A stretch of DNA of 64,000 nucleotides from Streptomyces fumanus (GTDB lineage Bacteria; Actinomycetota; Actinomycetes; Streptomycetales; Streptomycetaceae). The DNA is taken from positions 124,001-188,000 of the forward strand of contig NZ_BNBI01000011.1 of NCBI RefSeq assembly GCF_014655295.1. Reading direction: 5' to 3'. The notes under the pieces are model-generated. The model saw only the letters and a list, made by a program, of their open reading frames with translations, made no database searches and was not told the origin of the DNA. Shown here piece after piece: positions 16,776 through 25,316 of the stretch. Position 1 is the stretch's first letter. The number at the start of each line of letters is the position of its first letter. The position numbers were made by a program, and so were the translations under genes.

Positions 16776-17852
16776 GTGCGTTTCTCACACGGCAGCACAT
16801 CGACACCGACCGCGATCGCCGTCCCACCGTCGCTCGCCCTTCCGGTGATCGAGGCGGCCTTTCCCCGGCGGCTCCATGAGTATTGGCCAAAGCTTCAGGA
16901 GAAGACCCGCGCGTGGCTGCTGGAAAAGCGGCTCATGCCGGCCGGCACGGTGGAGGAGCAGGCCGACGGCCTGTGCTACACGGACCTCATGGCCGGCTAC
17001 TACCTGGGCGCCCCCGACGAGGTCCTCCAGGCCATCGCGGACTTCAGCGCCTGGTTCTTCGTCTGGGACGACCGGCACGACCGGGACATCGTGCACGGCC
17101 GGACCGCCGCCTGGCGACGGCTGCGGCGCCACTTGCACACGGCCCTGGAGACCCCCCGGACCCATCTGCACCACGCGGACCCGCTGGTCGCCGGGTTCGC
17201 CGACAGTGTGCTGCGCCTGTACGGGTTTCTGCCGGCCACCTGGAACGCCCGGTTCGCCCGGCACTTCCACGCGGTGATCGAGGCGTACGACCGGGAGTTC
17301 CACAACCGCGCGCACGGTGTGGTGCCCGGCGTCGAGGAGTACCTCGCGCTGCGCCGGCTCACCTTCGCGCACTGGATCTGGACCGATCTGCTGGAGCCGA
17401 GCGCGGGCCGCGAACTCCCCGACCGGGTGCGCGCCCACCCGGCCTACCGGAGGGCCGCGCTGCTCAGCCAGGAATTCGCCGCCTGGTACAACGACCTCTG
17501 CTCACTGCCGAAGGAAATCGCGGGCGACGAGGTGCACAACCTCGGCATCAGCCTCATCACGCACGAGAAAATGACCCTGGAGGAGGCCATAGCGGACCTG
17601 CGGCGGCGTATCGAGGAATGCGTCGCCGAATTCCCGCTCGCCGAACGGGAGGTGCTGCGGTTCGCCGACGCACTCGCCGACGGAACCGCGGACGGAAAGG
17701 AACTCGGCGACACCGTGCGCTCCTGCGTGGCGAACATGCGGAACTGGTTCAGTTCCGTCTACTGGTTCCACCACGAGTCCGGCCGGTACATGGTCGACAG
17801 TTGGGACGACCGGTCCACGCCCCCCTACGTCGACAACGAAGCGGCCAGGTGA
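16776..17852 (+). CDS. eizA: Epi-isozizaene synthase (class I sesquiterpene cyclase)
   Basis: 358 residues from the GTG at 16776 (VRFSHGSTSTPTAIAV), which matches the N-terminus of the S. coelicolor enzyme; the longer upstream frame does not. It cyclises farnesyl diphosphate to epi-isozizaene. The aspartate-rich motif DDRHD (98-102) and the NSE triad NDLCSLPKE (239-247) are complete, and the aromatic cage residues FFVW precede DDRHD. It is followed 5 nt later by the CYP170A gene, so one transcript would give the tricyclic antibiotic albaflavenone via albaflavenols. No dedicated regulator is adjacent. Confidence 0.95.
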   Translation: MRFSHGSTSTPTAIAVPPSLALPVIEAAFPRRLHEYWPKLQEKTRAWLLEKRLMPAGTVEEQADGLCYTDLMAGYYLGAPDEVLQAIADFSAWFFVWDDRHDRDIVHGRTAAWRRLRRHLHTALETPRTHLHHADPLVAGFADSVLRLYGFLPATWNARFARHFHAVIEAYDREFHNRAHGVVPGVEEYLALRRLTFAHWIWTDLLEPSAGRELPDRVRAHPAYRRAALLSQEFAAWYNDLCSLPKEIAGDEVHNLGISLITHEKMTLEEAIADLRRRIEECVAEFPLAEREVLRFADALADGTADGKELGDTVRSCVANMRNWFSSVYWFHHESGRYMVDSWDDRSTPPYVDNEAAR

Positions 17853-17857
17853 GAGAG

Positions 17858-19228
17858 ATGACCGTCGAGTCCGCCGGACCCGCCGCCGCGACCGGAACCG
17901 CTCTGTCCGAACCGCCCGTCGCGGGCGGCGCCGTACCGCTGCTCGGCCACGGCTGGAGACTCGCCCGCGACCCGCTGGCCTTCCTGACCCGGCTGCGCGA
18001 CCACGGCGACGTGGTCCGCCTCCGCCTGGGCCCCAAGACGGTGTACGCCGTCACCGCCCCGCACCTCACCGGCGCGCTGGCGCTCAGCCCCGACTACATC
18101 ATCGCCGGCCCGCTCTGGGAGTCCCTGGAGAGCCTGCTCGGCAAGGAGGGCGTGGCCACCGCCAACGGCCCGCTGCACCGGCGCCAGCGGCGCACCATCC
18201 AGCCCGCGTTCCGGCTCGACGCGATCCCCGGGTACGGGCCGGTCATGGCCGAGGAGGCGTACGCGCTGGTGGACCGCTGGAGCACCGGGGAGGTCCTCGA
18301 CGTCACCGCCGAGTCCTTCCGCGCGGCCGTGCGGGTCTCCGCCCGCTGCCTGATGCGGGGCGGCTACATGGACGTCCACGCCGAGCGCATCTGCGCCGAC
18401 CTCGCCACGCTGTTCAGCGGCATGTACCAGCGCATGGTCGTGCCCCTCGGGCCGCTCTACCGCGTCCCCGTGCCGAGCAACCGGGAATTCAACCGGGCCC
18501 TGGCCGATCTGCACCTCCTGGTCGACGAGATCGTCGCCGACCGGCGGGCGAGCGGCCGGAAACCGGACGATCTGCTGACGGCCCTGCTGGACGCCAAGGA
18601 CGACCAGGGCGAGCCCATCGGGGAACAGGAGATCCACGACCAGGTCATCGCGATCCTCACGCCCGGCAGCGAAACCGTCGGTTCCATGCTCATGTCGCTG
18701 CTCCTGGTGCTCACCGAGCACCCGGAGACCGGTGATCGGATCCGCGCCGAGGTGGAAAGGACGGTGGGCGGCCGGCCCGTCGCCTTCGAGGACGTGCGGA
18801 AGCTGACGTACACCGCGAACGTGGTCGTCGAGACCATGCGGCTGCATCCCGCGGTGTGGGTGCTGACCCGGCGGACGGTGGCCGACACCGAGCTGGGCGG
18901 GTACCGCATTCCGGCCGGCGCGGACGTCATCTACAGCCCGTACGCCGTCCAGCGCGACCGGCGCTCCTTCGACCGGCCCGAGCAGTTCGACCCCGACCGG
19001 TGGCTGCCCGGGCGGAGCGGGGAGGTCCCCAAGTACGCCATGGCCCCGTTCAGCGTGGGCAACCGCAAGTGCCCCAGCGACCACTTCTCCATGGCCGAAC
19101 TCACCCTGATCACGGCCGTGCTGGCCACCGCCTACCGCTTCGAGCAGGCGCCCGGCTCGGACCCCCGGCCCCGGATCGGCATCACCCTGCGGCCGCGCGC
19201 GCTGAAGGTGCGGGCCGTGCCGCGCTGA
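17858..19228 (+). CDS. Cytochrome P450 CYP170A (albaflavenone synthase)
   Basis: 456 residues. Oxidises epi-isozizaene in two steps to albaflavenone. Haem-ligand Cys405 lies in FSVGNRKCPS, where the usual Gly two residues after Cys is Ser. The ExxR helix is at VVETMRLHP, and the I-helix region reads LTPGSETVGS. S. coelicolor CYP170A1 has a reported second, terpene-synthase activity involving a DDNGD motif; the equivalent here is DDQGE (248-252), with the last Asp replaced by Glu. The start ATG follows GAGAGAG 5 nt after the eizA stop. Confidence 0.93.
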   Translation: MTVESAGPAAATGTALSEPPVAGGAVPLLGHGWRLARDPLAFLTRLRDHGDVVRLRLGPKTVYAVTAPHLTGALALSPDYIIAGPLWESLESLLGKEGVATANGPLHRRQRRTIQPAFRLDAIPGYGPVMAEEAYALVDRWSTGEVLDVTAESFRAAVRVSARCLMRGGYMDVHAERICADLATLFSGMYQRMVVPLGPLYRVPVPSNREFNRALADLHLLVDEIVADRRASGRKPDDLLTALLDAKDDQGEPIGEQEIHDQVIAILTPGSETVGSMLMSLLLVLTEHPETGDRIRAEVERTVGGRPVAFEDVRKLTYTANVVVETMRLHPAVWVLTRRTVADTELGGYRIPAGADVIYSPYAVQRDRRSFDRPEQFDPDRWLPGRSGEVPKYAMAPFSVGNRKCPSDHFSMAELTLITAVLATAYRFEQAPGSDPRPRIGITLRPRALKVRAVPR

Positions 19229-19251
19229 CCCCCGGGCGCCCCGGCGCGCGG

Positions 19252-20217
19252 TCAGGCGGCCTGCGGGCCCCGGAACGTGCGCCGGTAGGCGTTCGGGGTG
19301 ACGCCCAGGGCCCGGACGAACTGGTGGCGCAGCGCCGCCGCCGTGCCGAACCCGGCCCGCCAGGCGATGGTGTCCATCGTCTCGTCCGTCGCCTCCAGCA
19401 GATGCTGGGCGAACAGCACCCGCTGGCGCAGCAGCCAGCGGTAGGGCGTCGTCCCCGTCTCCTGCTGGAAGCGGCGGGCGAAGGTGCGCGGGGCGAGGTG
19501 GGCGCGGGCGGCCAGTTGCTCGACGGTGACCTCCTGGTCGAGGTTGCGTTCCATCCAGGCCAGCACCTCGCCGACGGTGTCGCAGGAGGAGCGCGGCAGG
19601 GGCCGCTCGATGTACTGCGCCTGCCCGCCGTCGCGGTGCGGGGGGACCACCATGCGCCGGGCGATGCCGTTGGCGACCTCGGGGCCCTGCTCCTTGCGGA
19701 CCAGGTGCAGACAGGCGTCGATCCCGGCGGCCGTGCCGGCCGAGGTGATCACCGGGTCCTCGTCGACGTAGAGCACGTCCGGCTCGACGGTGGCCCGCGG
19801 GAACTGCCGGGCCAGCTCGTCGGCGTGGTGCCAGTGCACCGCGCAGCGCCGCCCGTCCAGCAGACCGGCGGCGCCCAGCACGAAGACCCCGGAGCACACG
19901 CTCAGCACCCGGGTGCCCCGGTCCACCGCCCGCCGCAGCGCGTCGAGCAGCTCCGGCGGGTACTCCCGGCGGGAGTAGTCCGCGCCCGCCGGGACCGCGA
20001 TCAGATCGGCCTCCTCCAGCCGGTCCAGGCCGTACGGGGTGGAGACCGTCAGCCCGCCCACATGGGTGGACAGCGACGGGCCCTCCGCGGAGACCACCGC
20101 GAAGTCGTACACCGGCAGCCCCTCGTCGCTGCGGTCGATGCCGAACACCTCGCAGACCACGCCGAGTTCGAAGGGGTGCACGCCGCCCAGCAGTACCGCC
20201 GCCACGTTTCGCAACAT
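19252..20217 (-). CDS. GlxA-type AraC-family regulator (DJ-1/PfpI plus HTH)
   Basis: 321 residues. The N-terminal DJ-1/PfpI-like sensor domain (about 1-170) contains the SVCSGVFVLG segment at the nucleophile-elbow position and HWHH. The C-terminal AraC double helix-turn-helix (about 215-315) includes LAARAHLAPRTFARRF and IAWRAGFGTAAALRHQF. Effector and targets are unknown. It is divergent from the small membrane-protein gene, and an inverted repeat GGCAGGA/TCCTGCC sits in between. In S. coelicolor an AraC-like gene in this neighbourhood is linked to class Ia ribonucleotide reductase genes, which are not present here. Confidence 0.88.
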   Translation of the reverse strand: MLRNVAAVLLGGVHPFELGVVCEVFGIDRSDEGLPVYDFAVVSAEGPSLSTHVGGLTVSTPYGLDRLEEADLIAVPAGADYSRREYPPELLDALRRAVDRGTRVLSVCSGVFVLGAAGLLDGRRCAVHWHHADELARQFPRATVEPDVLYVDEDPVITSAGTAAGIDACLHLVRKEQGPEVANGIARRMVVPPHRDGGQAQYIERPLPRSSCDTVGEVLAWMERNLDQEVTVEQLAARAHLAPRTFARRFQQETGTTPYRWLLRQRVLFAQHLLEATDETMDTIAWRAGFGTAAALRHQFVRALGVTPNAYRRTFRGPQAA

Positions 20218-20239
20218 GCCGTCAGTCTGCCTCGGAACT

Positions 20240-20272
20240 GGCAGGAATTCGAGGTCTTACGGCAGTCCTGCC
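20240..20272. promoter_or_regulatory. Inverted repeat, candidate operator of the AraC-family regulator
   Basis: GGCAGGA (20240-20246) and TCCTGCC (20266-20272) with centres about 26 bp apart, plus the nested palindrome CGGCAG-TC-CTGCCG, in the divergent intergenic gap. Confidence 0.4.
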
Positions 20273-20310
20273 GCTCCCGGTAAGGAGCGTCCGGCGGGAC
20301 AGTGGTGTGC

Positions 20311-20529
20311 ATGACCGGAGAACAGACAGAAGCCCTCATCGGAATGCTCGTCACCCTCGGCCTCTTCGCCGTGATGGTCCTCCCCTCGGTGGCCGGGATC
20401 GTCCGCGACCGGCGGATCGACCGCGAGATCAGGCAGGCCCAGCAGCCCGCGGCGTCGCGTCCGGCGGAGCCCCCGGCCGCCACCTGGTCCGCCGCGGGAC
20501 GCCGTGCGAAGAAGCTGGTCAGTTCCTGA
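20311..20529 (+). CDS. Small single-pass membrane protein
   Basis: 72 residues from the ATG at 20311. One hydrophobic helix (about residues 6-28, EALIGMLVTLGLFAVMVLPSV) is followed by a basic, Arg/Ala/Pro-rich cytoplasmic tail. AAGGAG is present but about 25 nt upstream, so the translation start is not firm; GTG 20302 is an alternative. A clear terminator follows. It is divergent from the GlxA-type regulator. No function can be assigned. Confidence 0.65.
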   Translation: MTGEQTEALIGMLVTLGLFAVMVLPSVAGIVRDRRIDREIRQAQQPAASRPAEPPAATWSAAGRRAKKLVSS

Positions 20530-20570
20530 CCCCGACCGGGGCCGGCCCGACGCCGGCGAGAACCGCGAAC

Positions 20571-20601
20571 GGGCCGCCGGGCATGTGCTCCCCGGCGGCC
20601 C
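20571..20601 (+). terminator. Terminator between small membrane protein and MctP genes
   Basis: GGGCCGCCGGG paired with CCCGGCGGCCC (11 bp); it serves convergent genes. Confidence 0.75.
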
Positions 20602-20636
20602 GCTCCTGTGCCGCGTGCTCCTCCCGGACGAACGGG

Positions 20637-22247
20637 TCAGTGGGCGGAGCCCGCCGTGGCCGGGGGCAGTTCGACCTGGACGCCCGGGTCGCCCGCGTCG
20701 GCCGTGTAGTCGGCGGGGCTGGTCTCGTCGATGCCGTCGGGCGCCTTCGCGGCCCTCAGCACGACCGTCAGGACGACCGTGACCAGGACGTTCAGGACGA
20801 AGGCGGTGAGCCCGATGTACCCGATCTCGCCGATGCCCGGGATCTCCTTGGAGGAGCCGCCGAAGTGCTTCTGCGTCGGCGAGGCCACGCCGTACGCGGC
20901 GACCGTGCCGTAGACCATGCCGACCGCCCAGCCGGCCAGCAGCGCCCAGCGGTGGAACCAGCGGGTGAACAGGCCGCCCACCAGCGCCGGGAAGGTCTGC
21001 AGGATCCAGATGCCGCCGAGCAACTGGAAGTTGATCGCGACCGTCTTGTCCATGCCGAGCACGAAGATCAGCGCACCGACCTTGACCAGCAGCGACACCA
21101 GCTTGGAGACCTTGGTCTCCTGCTCCGGCGTGGCGTCGGGCCGGATGAAGTCCTTGTAGATGTTGCGGGTGAAGAGGTTGGCCGCCGCGATGGACATGAT
21201 GGCCGCCGGGACCAGCGCGCCGATGCCGATCGCCGCGAACGCCACGCCCGCGAACCAGTCCGGGAACATGTCCTCGAAGAGCTGGGGGATCGCCAACTGC
21301 CCGTTCTCCACCTTGACCCCGGCCGCGATCGCCATGAAGCCCAGCAGCGCCAGCAGGCCCAGCATCAGCGAGTACAGCGGCAGGATCGTGGTGTTGCGGC
21401 GGATCACCTCACGGCTGCGCGAGGAGAGCGTCGCGGTGATCGAGTGCGGGTACATGAACAGCGCCAGCGCGGAGCCGAGGGCCAGCGTGGCGTACGTCCA
21501 CTGGCCGGCCGGGGCCGGTGTCACCCCGCCGGCGCCCGCCGCCTCGAACTTCTCCCCGGCCGCCGCGAAGATGTCGTCGAAGCCGCCCAGCTTGATCGGG
21601 ATGTAGATGATCGCGACCGCGATCACGAGATAGATGAGTGTGTCCTTCACGAACGCGATCAGCGCGGGCGCCCGCAGCCCCGAGGAGTAGGTGTACGCGG
21701 CGAGCACACCGAAGGCGATCAGCAGCGGCAGGTCCTTGACGAACCAGTTGGTGTCCTCCCCGCCGCCGACGCCCATCACGTCCAGGACGGCCTGGATGCC
21801 GACCAGTTGGAGCGCGATGTACGGCATCGTGGCGAGGATGCCGGTGACGGCCACCGCCAGCGACAGCCCCTTCGAGCCGAACCGGCCGCGCACGAAGTCC
21901 GAGGTGGTCACGTACCCGTGCTTGTGCGAGACCGACCAGAGCCGGGGCAGGAAGGTGAAGATCAGCGGGTAGACCAGGATCGTGTACGGCACCGCGAAGA
22001 AGCCGGAGGCGCCCGCCGCGTAGATCGCCGCCGGGACGGCGACGAAGGTGTAGGCGGTGTAGAGGTCGCCGCCCAGCAGGAACCAGGTGATCCAGGTGCC
22101 GAACGAGCGGCCGCCCAGGCCCCACTCGTCCAGGCTGTGCTCGTTCTCGGCCCGGCGCCAGCGGGCGGCCAGGAAGCCCATCGCGGTGACGAGCAGGAAG
22201 AAGAAGATGAAGACGGCGAGTGCGACGCCGTTCACGCCCCCGTTCAC
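20637..22247 (-). CDS. mctP: Sodium:solute symporter, MctP-like monocarboxylate permease
   Basis: 536 residues with about 13 membrane helices. The N-terminal GGRSFGTWITWFLLGGDLYT segment and the Na+-site region around FVAVPAAIYAAGASGFF are typical of the SSS family. Pairing with a DUF3311 protein is characteristic of MctP-type carriers of lactate, pyruvate, acetate or alanine. The GTG start overlaps the DUF3311 stop (GTGA). The acidic C-terminal tail of about 40 residues is probably cytoplasmic. The substrate is inferred from the family only. Confidence 0.8.
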   Translation of the reverse strand: MNGGVNGVALAVFIFFFLLVTAMGFLAARWRRAENEHSLDEWGLGGRSFGTWITWFLLGGDLYTAYTFVAVPAAIYAAGASGFFAVPYTILVYPLIFTFLPRLWSVSHKHGYVTTSDFVRGRFGSKGLSLAVAVTGILATMPYIALQLVGIQAVLDVMGVGGGEDTNWFVKDLPLLIAFGVLAAYTYSSGLRAPALIAFVKDTLIYLVIAVAIIYIPIKLGGFDDIFAAAGEKFEAAGAGGVTPAPAGQWTYATLALGSALALFMYPHSITATLSSRSREVIRRNTTILPLYSLMLGLLALLGFMAIAAGVKVENGQLAIPQLFEDMFPDWFAGVAFAAIGIGALVPAAIMSIAAANLFTRNIYKDFIRPDATPEQETKVSKLVSLLVKVGALIFVLGMDKTVAINFQLLGGIWILQTFPALVGGLFTRWFHRWALLAGWAVGMVYGTVAAYGVASPTQKHFGGSSKEIPGIGEIGYIGLTAFVLNVLVTVVLTVVLRAAKAPDGIDETSPADYTADAGDPGVQVELPPATAGSAH

Positions 22248-22501
22248 TTGCCCGCACCTCCCTTGCGGGCGCGCTGGTCACGCTGCCACAGCCGGTACGC
22301 GATCGCCGTCAGCGCCGTGGAGATCAGCACCCAGGCCATCTGGTACCAGTAGAAGAACGGGATGCCGATGAACGCCGGGTCGGTCTTCGCGTACGAGCCG
22401 ACCCAGAGCATGGCGACGAACGGTGCGAGGAGGCAGACGCCGATGACGACGCGCACCGGCGTCACCACCGGCCCCCTGCTTGCTTCCGGGGCTTGTGACA
22501 T
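22244..22501 (-). CDS. DUF3311 membrane protein, permease partner
   Basis: 85 residues with two predicted membrane helices (about 17-37 and 45-68) and the family's PFFYWYQMAW signature. DUF3311 proteins are nearly always encoded directly before an SSS-family permease, as here with a 4-nt overlap, and are thought to be an accessory subunit. It is the first gene of the two-gene operon. A 12-bp palindrome lies 20 bp upstream of its start. Confidence 0.88.
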   Translation of the reverse strand: MSQAPEASRGPVVTPVRVVIGVCLLAPFVAMLWVGSYAKTDPAFIGIPFFYWYQMAWVLISTALTAIAYRLWQRDQRARKGGAGK

Positions 22502-22520
22502 GGCTGCGGCTCCGTCCCCT

Positions 22521-22532
22521 AGGTGATCACCT
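22521..22532. promoter_or_regulatory. Perfect 12-bp palindrome upstream of the DUF3311-mctP operon
   Basis: AGGTGATCACCT, preceded on the minus strand by the related TCACCTAGAT. It would overlap a -10 region if TTGCCG is the -35. Probable regulator site; the binding protein is unknown. Confidence 0.4.
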
Positions 22533-22661
22533 CTGCAATGCGCGGCAATCTAGGTGACGGTGACACGACAGCGGAAGACCCCGTCCGCATAACGGTCCGC
22601 GGCGGCCGGTCCGGCGCTCGGCAGCAGCGGGAGCCCTCCCGGGGATCGGCCTCCCGCCGGT

Positions 22662-23426
22662 TCAGTCCTGGGGGCGCTTGAGGCGGGCCACGAACTTGTA
22701 GCGGTCGCCCCGGTACACCGAGCGCACCCACTCCACCGGCTGGGCGTCCCGGTCCCGGGAGTGCCGGGAGAGCATCAGCATCGGCAGGCCCACGTCGGTG
22801 CCGAGCAGCCCGGCCTCGCGCGGGGTGGCCAGCGAGGTCTCGATGGTCTCCTCGGCCTCGGCGAGATGGACGTCGTACACCTCGGCGAGGGCGGTGTAGA
22901 GGGAGGTGTACTTGACCAGGCTGCGGCGCAGGGCGGGGAAGCGCTTGGCGCTCAGATGGGTGGTCTCGATGGCCATCGGCTCCCCGTTGGCCATCCGCAG
23001 CCGCTCGATGCGCAGCACCCGGCCGCCGGCGGTGATGTCCAGCAGCCCGGCGAGTCGCTCGTCGGCGGTGATGTAGCCGATGTCCAGGAGCTGCGAGGTG
23101 GGTTCCAGGCCCTGGGCGCGCATGTCCTCGGTGTACGAGGTCAGTTGCAGCGCCTGGGAGACCTTGGGCTTGGCGACGAAGGTGCCCTTGCCCTGGATGC
23201 GCTCCAGCCGGCCCTCGACGACGAGTTCCTGCAGGGCCTGGCGCACGGTGGTGCGGGAGGTGTCGAACTCGGCGGCCAGCGTGCGCTCGGGCGGTACCGG
23301 GGTGCCCGGCGCCTGGGTCCGCGTCATGTCGAGCAGATGCTTCTTCAGACGGTAGTACTTGGGCACGCGCGCGGTACGGACGGCCGCCCCACCCTCGTTC
23401 TCCGCACTGCTGACGTCGGTGCTCAT
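22662..23426 (-). CDS. dasR: DasR, GntR/HutC-family global regulator of GlcNAc metabolism
   Basis: 254 residues from the ATG at 23426, preceded by GGAAGG; this equals the length of known DasR, whereas the longer frame to 23480 adds 18 atypical residues. The GntR winged helix is at about 30-95 (PPERTLAAEFDTSRTTVRQAL) and the UTRA effector domain at about 115-245. DasR represses chitin/GlcNAc genes and is released by glucosamine-6-P or GlcNAc-6-P. It is divergent from dasA. A DasR operator at 23561 probably overlaps its own promoter. Confidence 0.97.
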   Translation of the reverse strand: MSTDVSSAENEGGAAVRTARVPKYYRLKKHLLDMTRTQAPGTPVPPERTLAAEFDTSRTTVRQALQELVVEGRLERIQGKGTFVAKPKVSQALQLTSYTEDMRAQGLEPTSQLLDIGYITADERLAGLLDITAGGRVLRIERLRMANGEPMAIETTHLSAKRFPALRRSLVKYTSLYTALAEVYDVHLAEAEETIETSLATPREAGLLGTDVGLPMLMLSRHSRDRDAQPVEWVRSVYRGDRYKFVARLKRPQD

Positions 23427-23560
23427 GCTCTGCCTTCCCGGCTCCGGGTGCCGAAGCGACCGACATCCGCTATCGGCCACGGCTCACATCGTGGCACGGC
23501 GGCGCGCGGGGTGTGCCCGCACGCTCCGTGATCCCCTCTGTATACCTCCGCGCCCCCCGT

Positions 23561-23572
23561 TGGTCTAGTCCA
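23561..23572. promoter_or_regulatory. DasR operator (dre) near the dasR promoter
   Basis: TGGTCTAGTCCA, matching the dre core TGGTCTAGACCA with one change. On the minus strand a TATACA -10 lies about 17 bp downstream, which suggests the site covers the dasR -35 region. Confidence 0.8.
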
Positions 23573-23738
23573 CCGCGCCGTACGGACCCGGTGGTACGCG
23601 CCCGCGGACCCCCTCCGCGGGCGCCCGCGCAGGTCGGTGGTACGGCCGCCGGCGACCGTCCGATCTGCCGCTTGCGGAATGAAAGGTCCCTGCATATCTC
23701 GGTCGCATCACGGACCCCGGGAGCGCGCTTTCACACCC

Positions 23739-23787
23739 TTGACAGCCTTATTGGTCTGGGCCAGGCTCCCCGTACTGGTCTACACCA
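23739..23787 (+). promoter_or_regulatory. dasA promoter with two DasR operators
   Basis: -35 TTGACA (23739-23744) with a -10-like CAGGCT (23762-23767). dre core TGGTCTGGGCCA (23752-23763) fills the spacer, and TGGTCTACACCA (23776-23787) sits at the expected transcription start. A further half-site, TGGTCCAGGTCC, is at 23789-23800. Confidence 0.8.
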
Positions 23788-23878
23788 TTGGTCCAGGTCC
23801 CGGCCCCAAGGGCGGTCACGTGTCTGCGAGTTACCGCGGGGAGGCAGGGGGGTTTGTGGCATCCCTGAGGAGGGTGGC

Positions 23879-25180
23879 GTGAAGCGCAAGCTGATATCCG
23901 CGATCGGTGTCGCGGGCATGATGGTCTCCATCGCGGCGTGCGGGGGCTCCGACGACGGCGCGTCCGGGCAGGACCCGAAGGACCGCAAGGGCGAACTGAC
24001 CGTCTGGCTGATGGTCGACGCCCAGAGCAGTTGGCCGGAGCTGGTCAAGCAGGCCAACGCCGACTTCAACAAGAAGTACCCGGGCGTCAAGGTCAACGTG
24101 CAGTACCAGCAGTGGGCCGACAAGACCAAGAAGCTGGACGCCGCGCTGTCCGGGGACAAGTTCCCCGACGTGGTCGAGCTGGGCAACACCGAGACGATGA
24201 CGTACATCCTCAACGGTGCCCTCGGCGAGATCGACGAGAAGAAGTACGACAACTCCGACACCTGGATCAAGGGTCTGAAGGACACCTGTTCCTACGAGGG
24301 CAAGCTCTACTGCGTCCCGTACTACGCCGGTGCCCGGGTCGCCATCTACAACAAGGACATGTTCAAGGCCGGCACCGGCTCCGACCAGTTGCCCACCACC
24401 GAGGACGACCTGCTCAAGGCGCTCGACAAGGTGCAGGCCAAGTACAAGAAGGACAACGCCTTCTCCGCGCTGTACCTGCCGGGCCGCTACTGGTACGCCG
24501 CCATGTCCTACGTCGCCGCGTACGGCGGCCAGATCGCCAGCTACGACGAGGGCAGCAAGGAGTGGAAGGCCGCGCTGTCCACGCCCGAGGCGCAGCAGGG
24601 CATCCAGCACTTCGTCGACCTGGTCAAGAAGTACAACCACGGCGACCAGACCAAGGACGAGCAGGACCACGCCAACGTCATGGCCAACGAGAAGACGGCC
24701 ATGCTCTACGGCAACGGCTGGGAGGCCGGCAGCGTCGTCGACTCCAAGGCGAACGGCAACGCCAAGCTCAAGGACAAGATCGCGGTGGCGGGCATGCCCG
24801 GCCCGAACGGCAAGGCCCTGCCCTCCTTCATCGGCGGCTCCGACCTGGCCACCATCTCTAAGTCCGACAACCAGGACCTGGCGCAGGACTGGATCTCGAT
24901 GTTCACCAGCGAGAAGTCCGAGGCCGCGCTCGCCGCCAAGGACATCCTGCCCAACAACACCAAGCAGTTGGAGCCGCTGAAGGCCAAGCCGGCCACGGCC
25001 CCGATCGCCAACGCGGTCCCCGACGCGTGGTTCACGCCGATCGCCCCCGGCTGGGCAGCGATCGAGAAGAAGGAGACCCTGGAGACGATGCTGCTCGACA
25101 TCCTCAAGGGCAAGTCGGTCGCCGACGCCACCAAGGCGGCGGACGCGGAGATCAACTCCATGATCAACGAGAGCGCCTGA
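23879..25180 (+). CDS. dasA: DasA, chitobiose-binding lipoprotein of the DasABC ABC transporter
   Basis: 433 residues from the GTG at 23879, 5 nt after GAGGAGG. The lipoprotein signal peptide ends in SIAAC (Cys21). The remainder is a family 1 extracellular solute-binding protein with the NADFNKKYPGVKVNVQYQ segment near the N-terminus of the mature chain. In Streptomyces DasA captures N,N'-diacetylchitobiose from chitin breakdown for import by DasB-DasC, energised by the shared ATPase MsiK encoded elsewhere. Two dre sites in its promoter place it under DasR. A stem-loop separates it from dasB. Confidence 0.95.
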   Translation: MKRKLISAIGVAGMMVSIAACGGSDDGASGQDPKDRKGELTVWLMVDAQSSWPELVKQANADFNKKYPGVKVNVQYQQWADKTKKLDAALSGDKFPDVVELGNTETMTYILNGALGEIDEKKYDNSDTWIKGLKDTCSYEGKLYCVPYYAGARVAIYNKDMFKAGTGSDQLPTTEDDLLKALDKVQAKYKKDNAFSALYLPGRYWYAAMSYVAAYGGQIASYDEGSKEWKAALSTPEAQQGIQHFVDLVKKYNHGDQTKDEQDHANVMANEKTAMLYGNGWEAGSVVDSKANGNAKLKDKIAVAGMPGPNGKALPSFIGGSDLATISKSDNQDLAQDWISMFTSEKSEAALAAKDILPNNTKQLEPLKAKPATAPIANAVPDAWFTPIAPGWAAIEKKETLETMLLDILKGKSVADATKAADAEINSMINESA

Positions 25181-25210
25181 TCCGGCGCCCCACCCTCGTT
25201 GACCTCCGGT

Positions 25211-25240
25211 GCCCTGCCCGGCCGTCCGGCCGGGCAGGGC
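25211..25240 (+). terminator. Intra-operon stem-loop between dasA and dasB
   Basis: Perfect 13-bp stem, GCCCTGCCCGGCC with GGCCGGGCAGGGC, around a GTCC loop. There is no T-tract, so it more likely attenuates or stabilises the upstream message, giving excess DasA over the permeases. Confidence 0.75.
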
Positions 25241-25316
25241 CGGTCGGACGGCCGACCCCCTGGCGGTGCGCCGGCCACCGATCCGATGCAGACCCTTCGA
25301 ACGGAAGGCCAGCACA

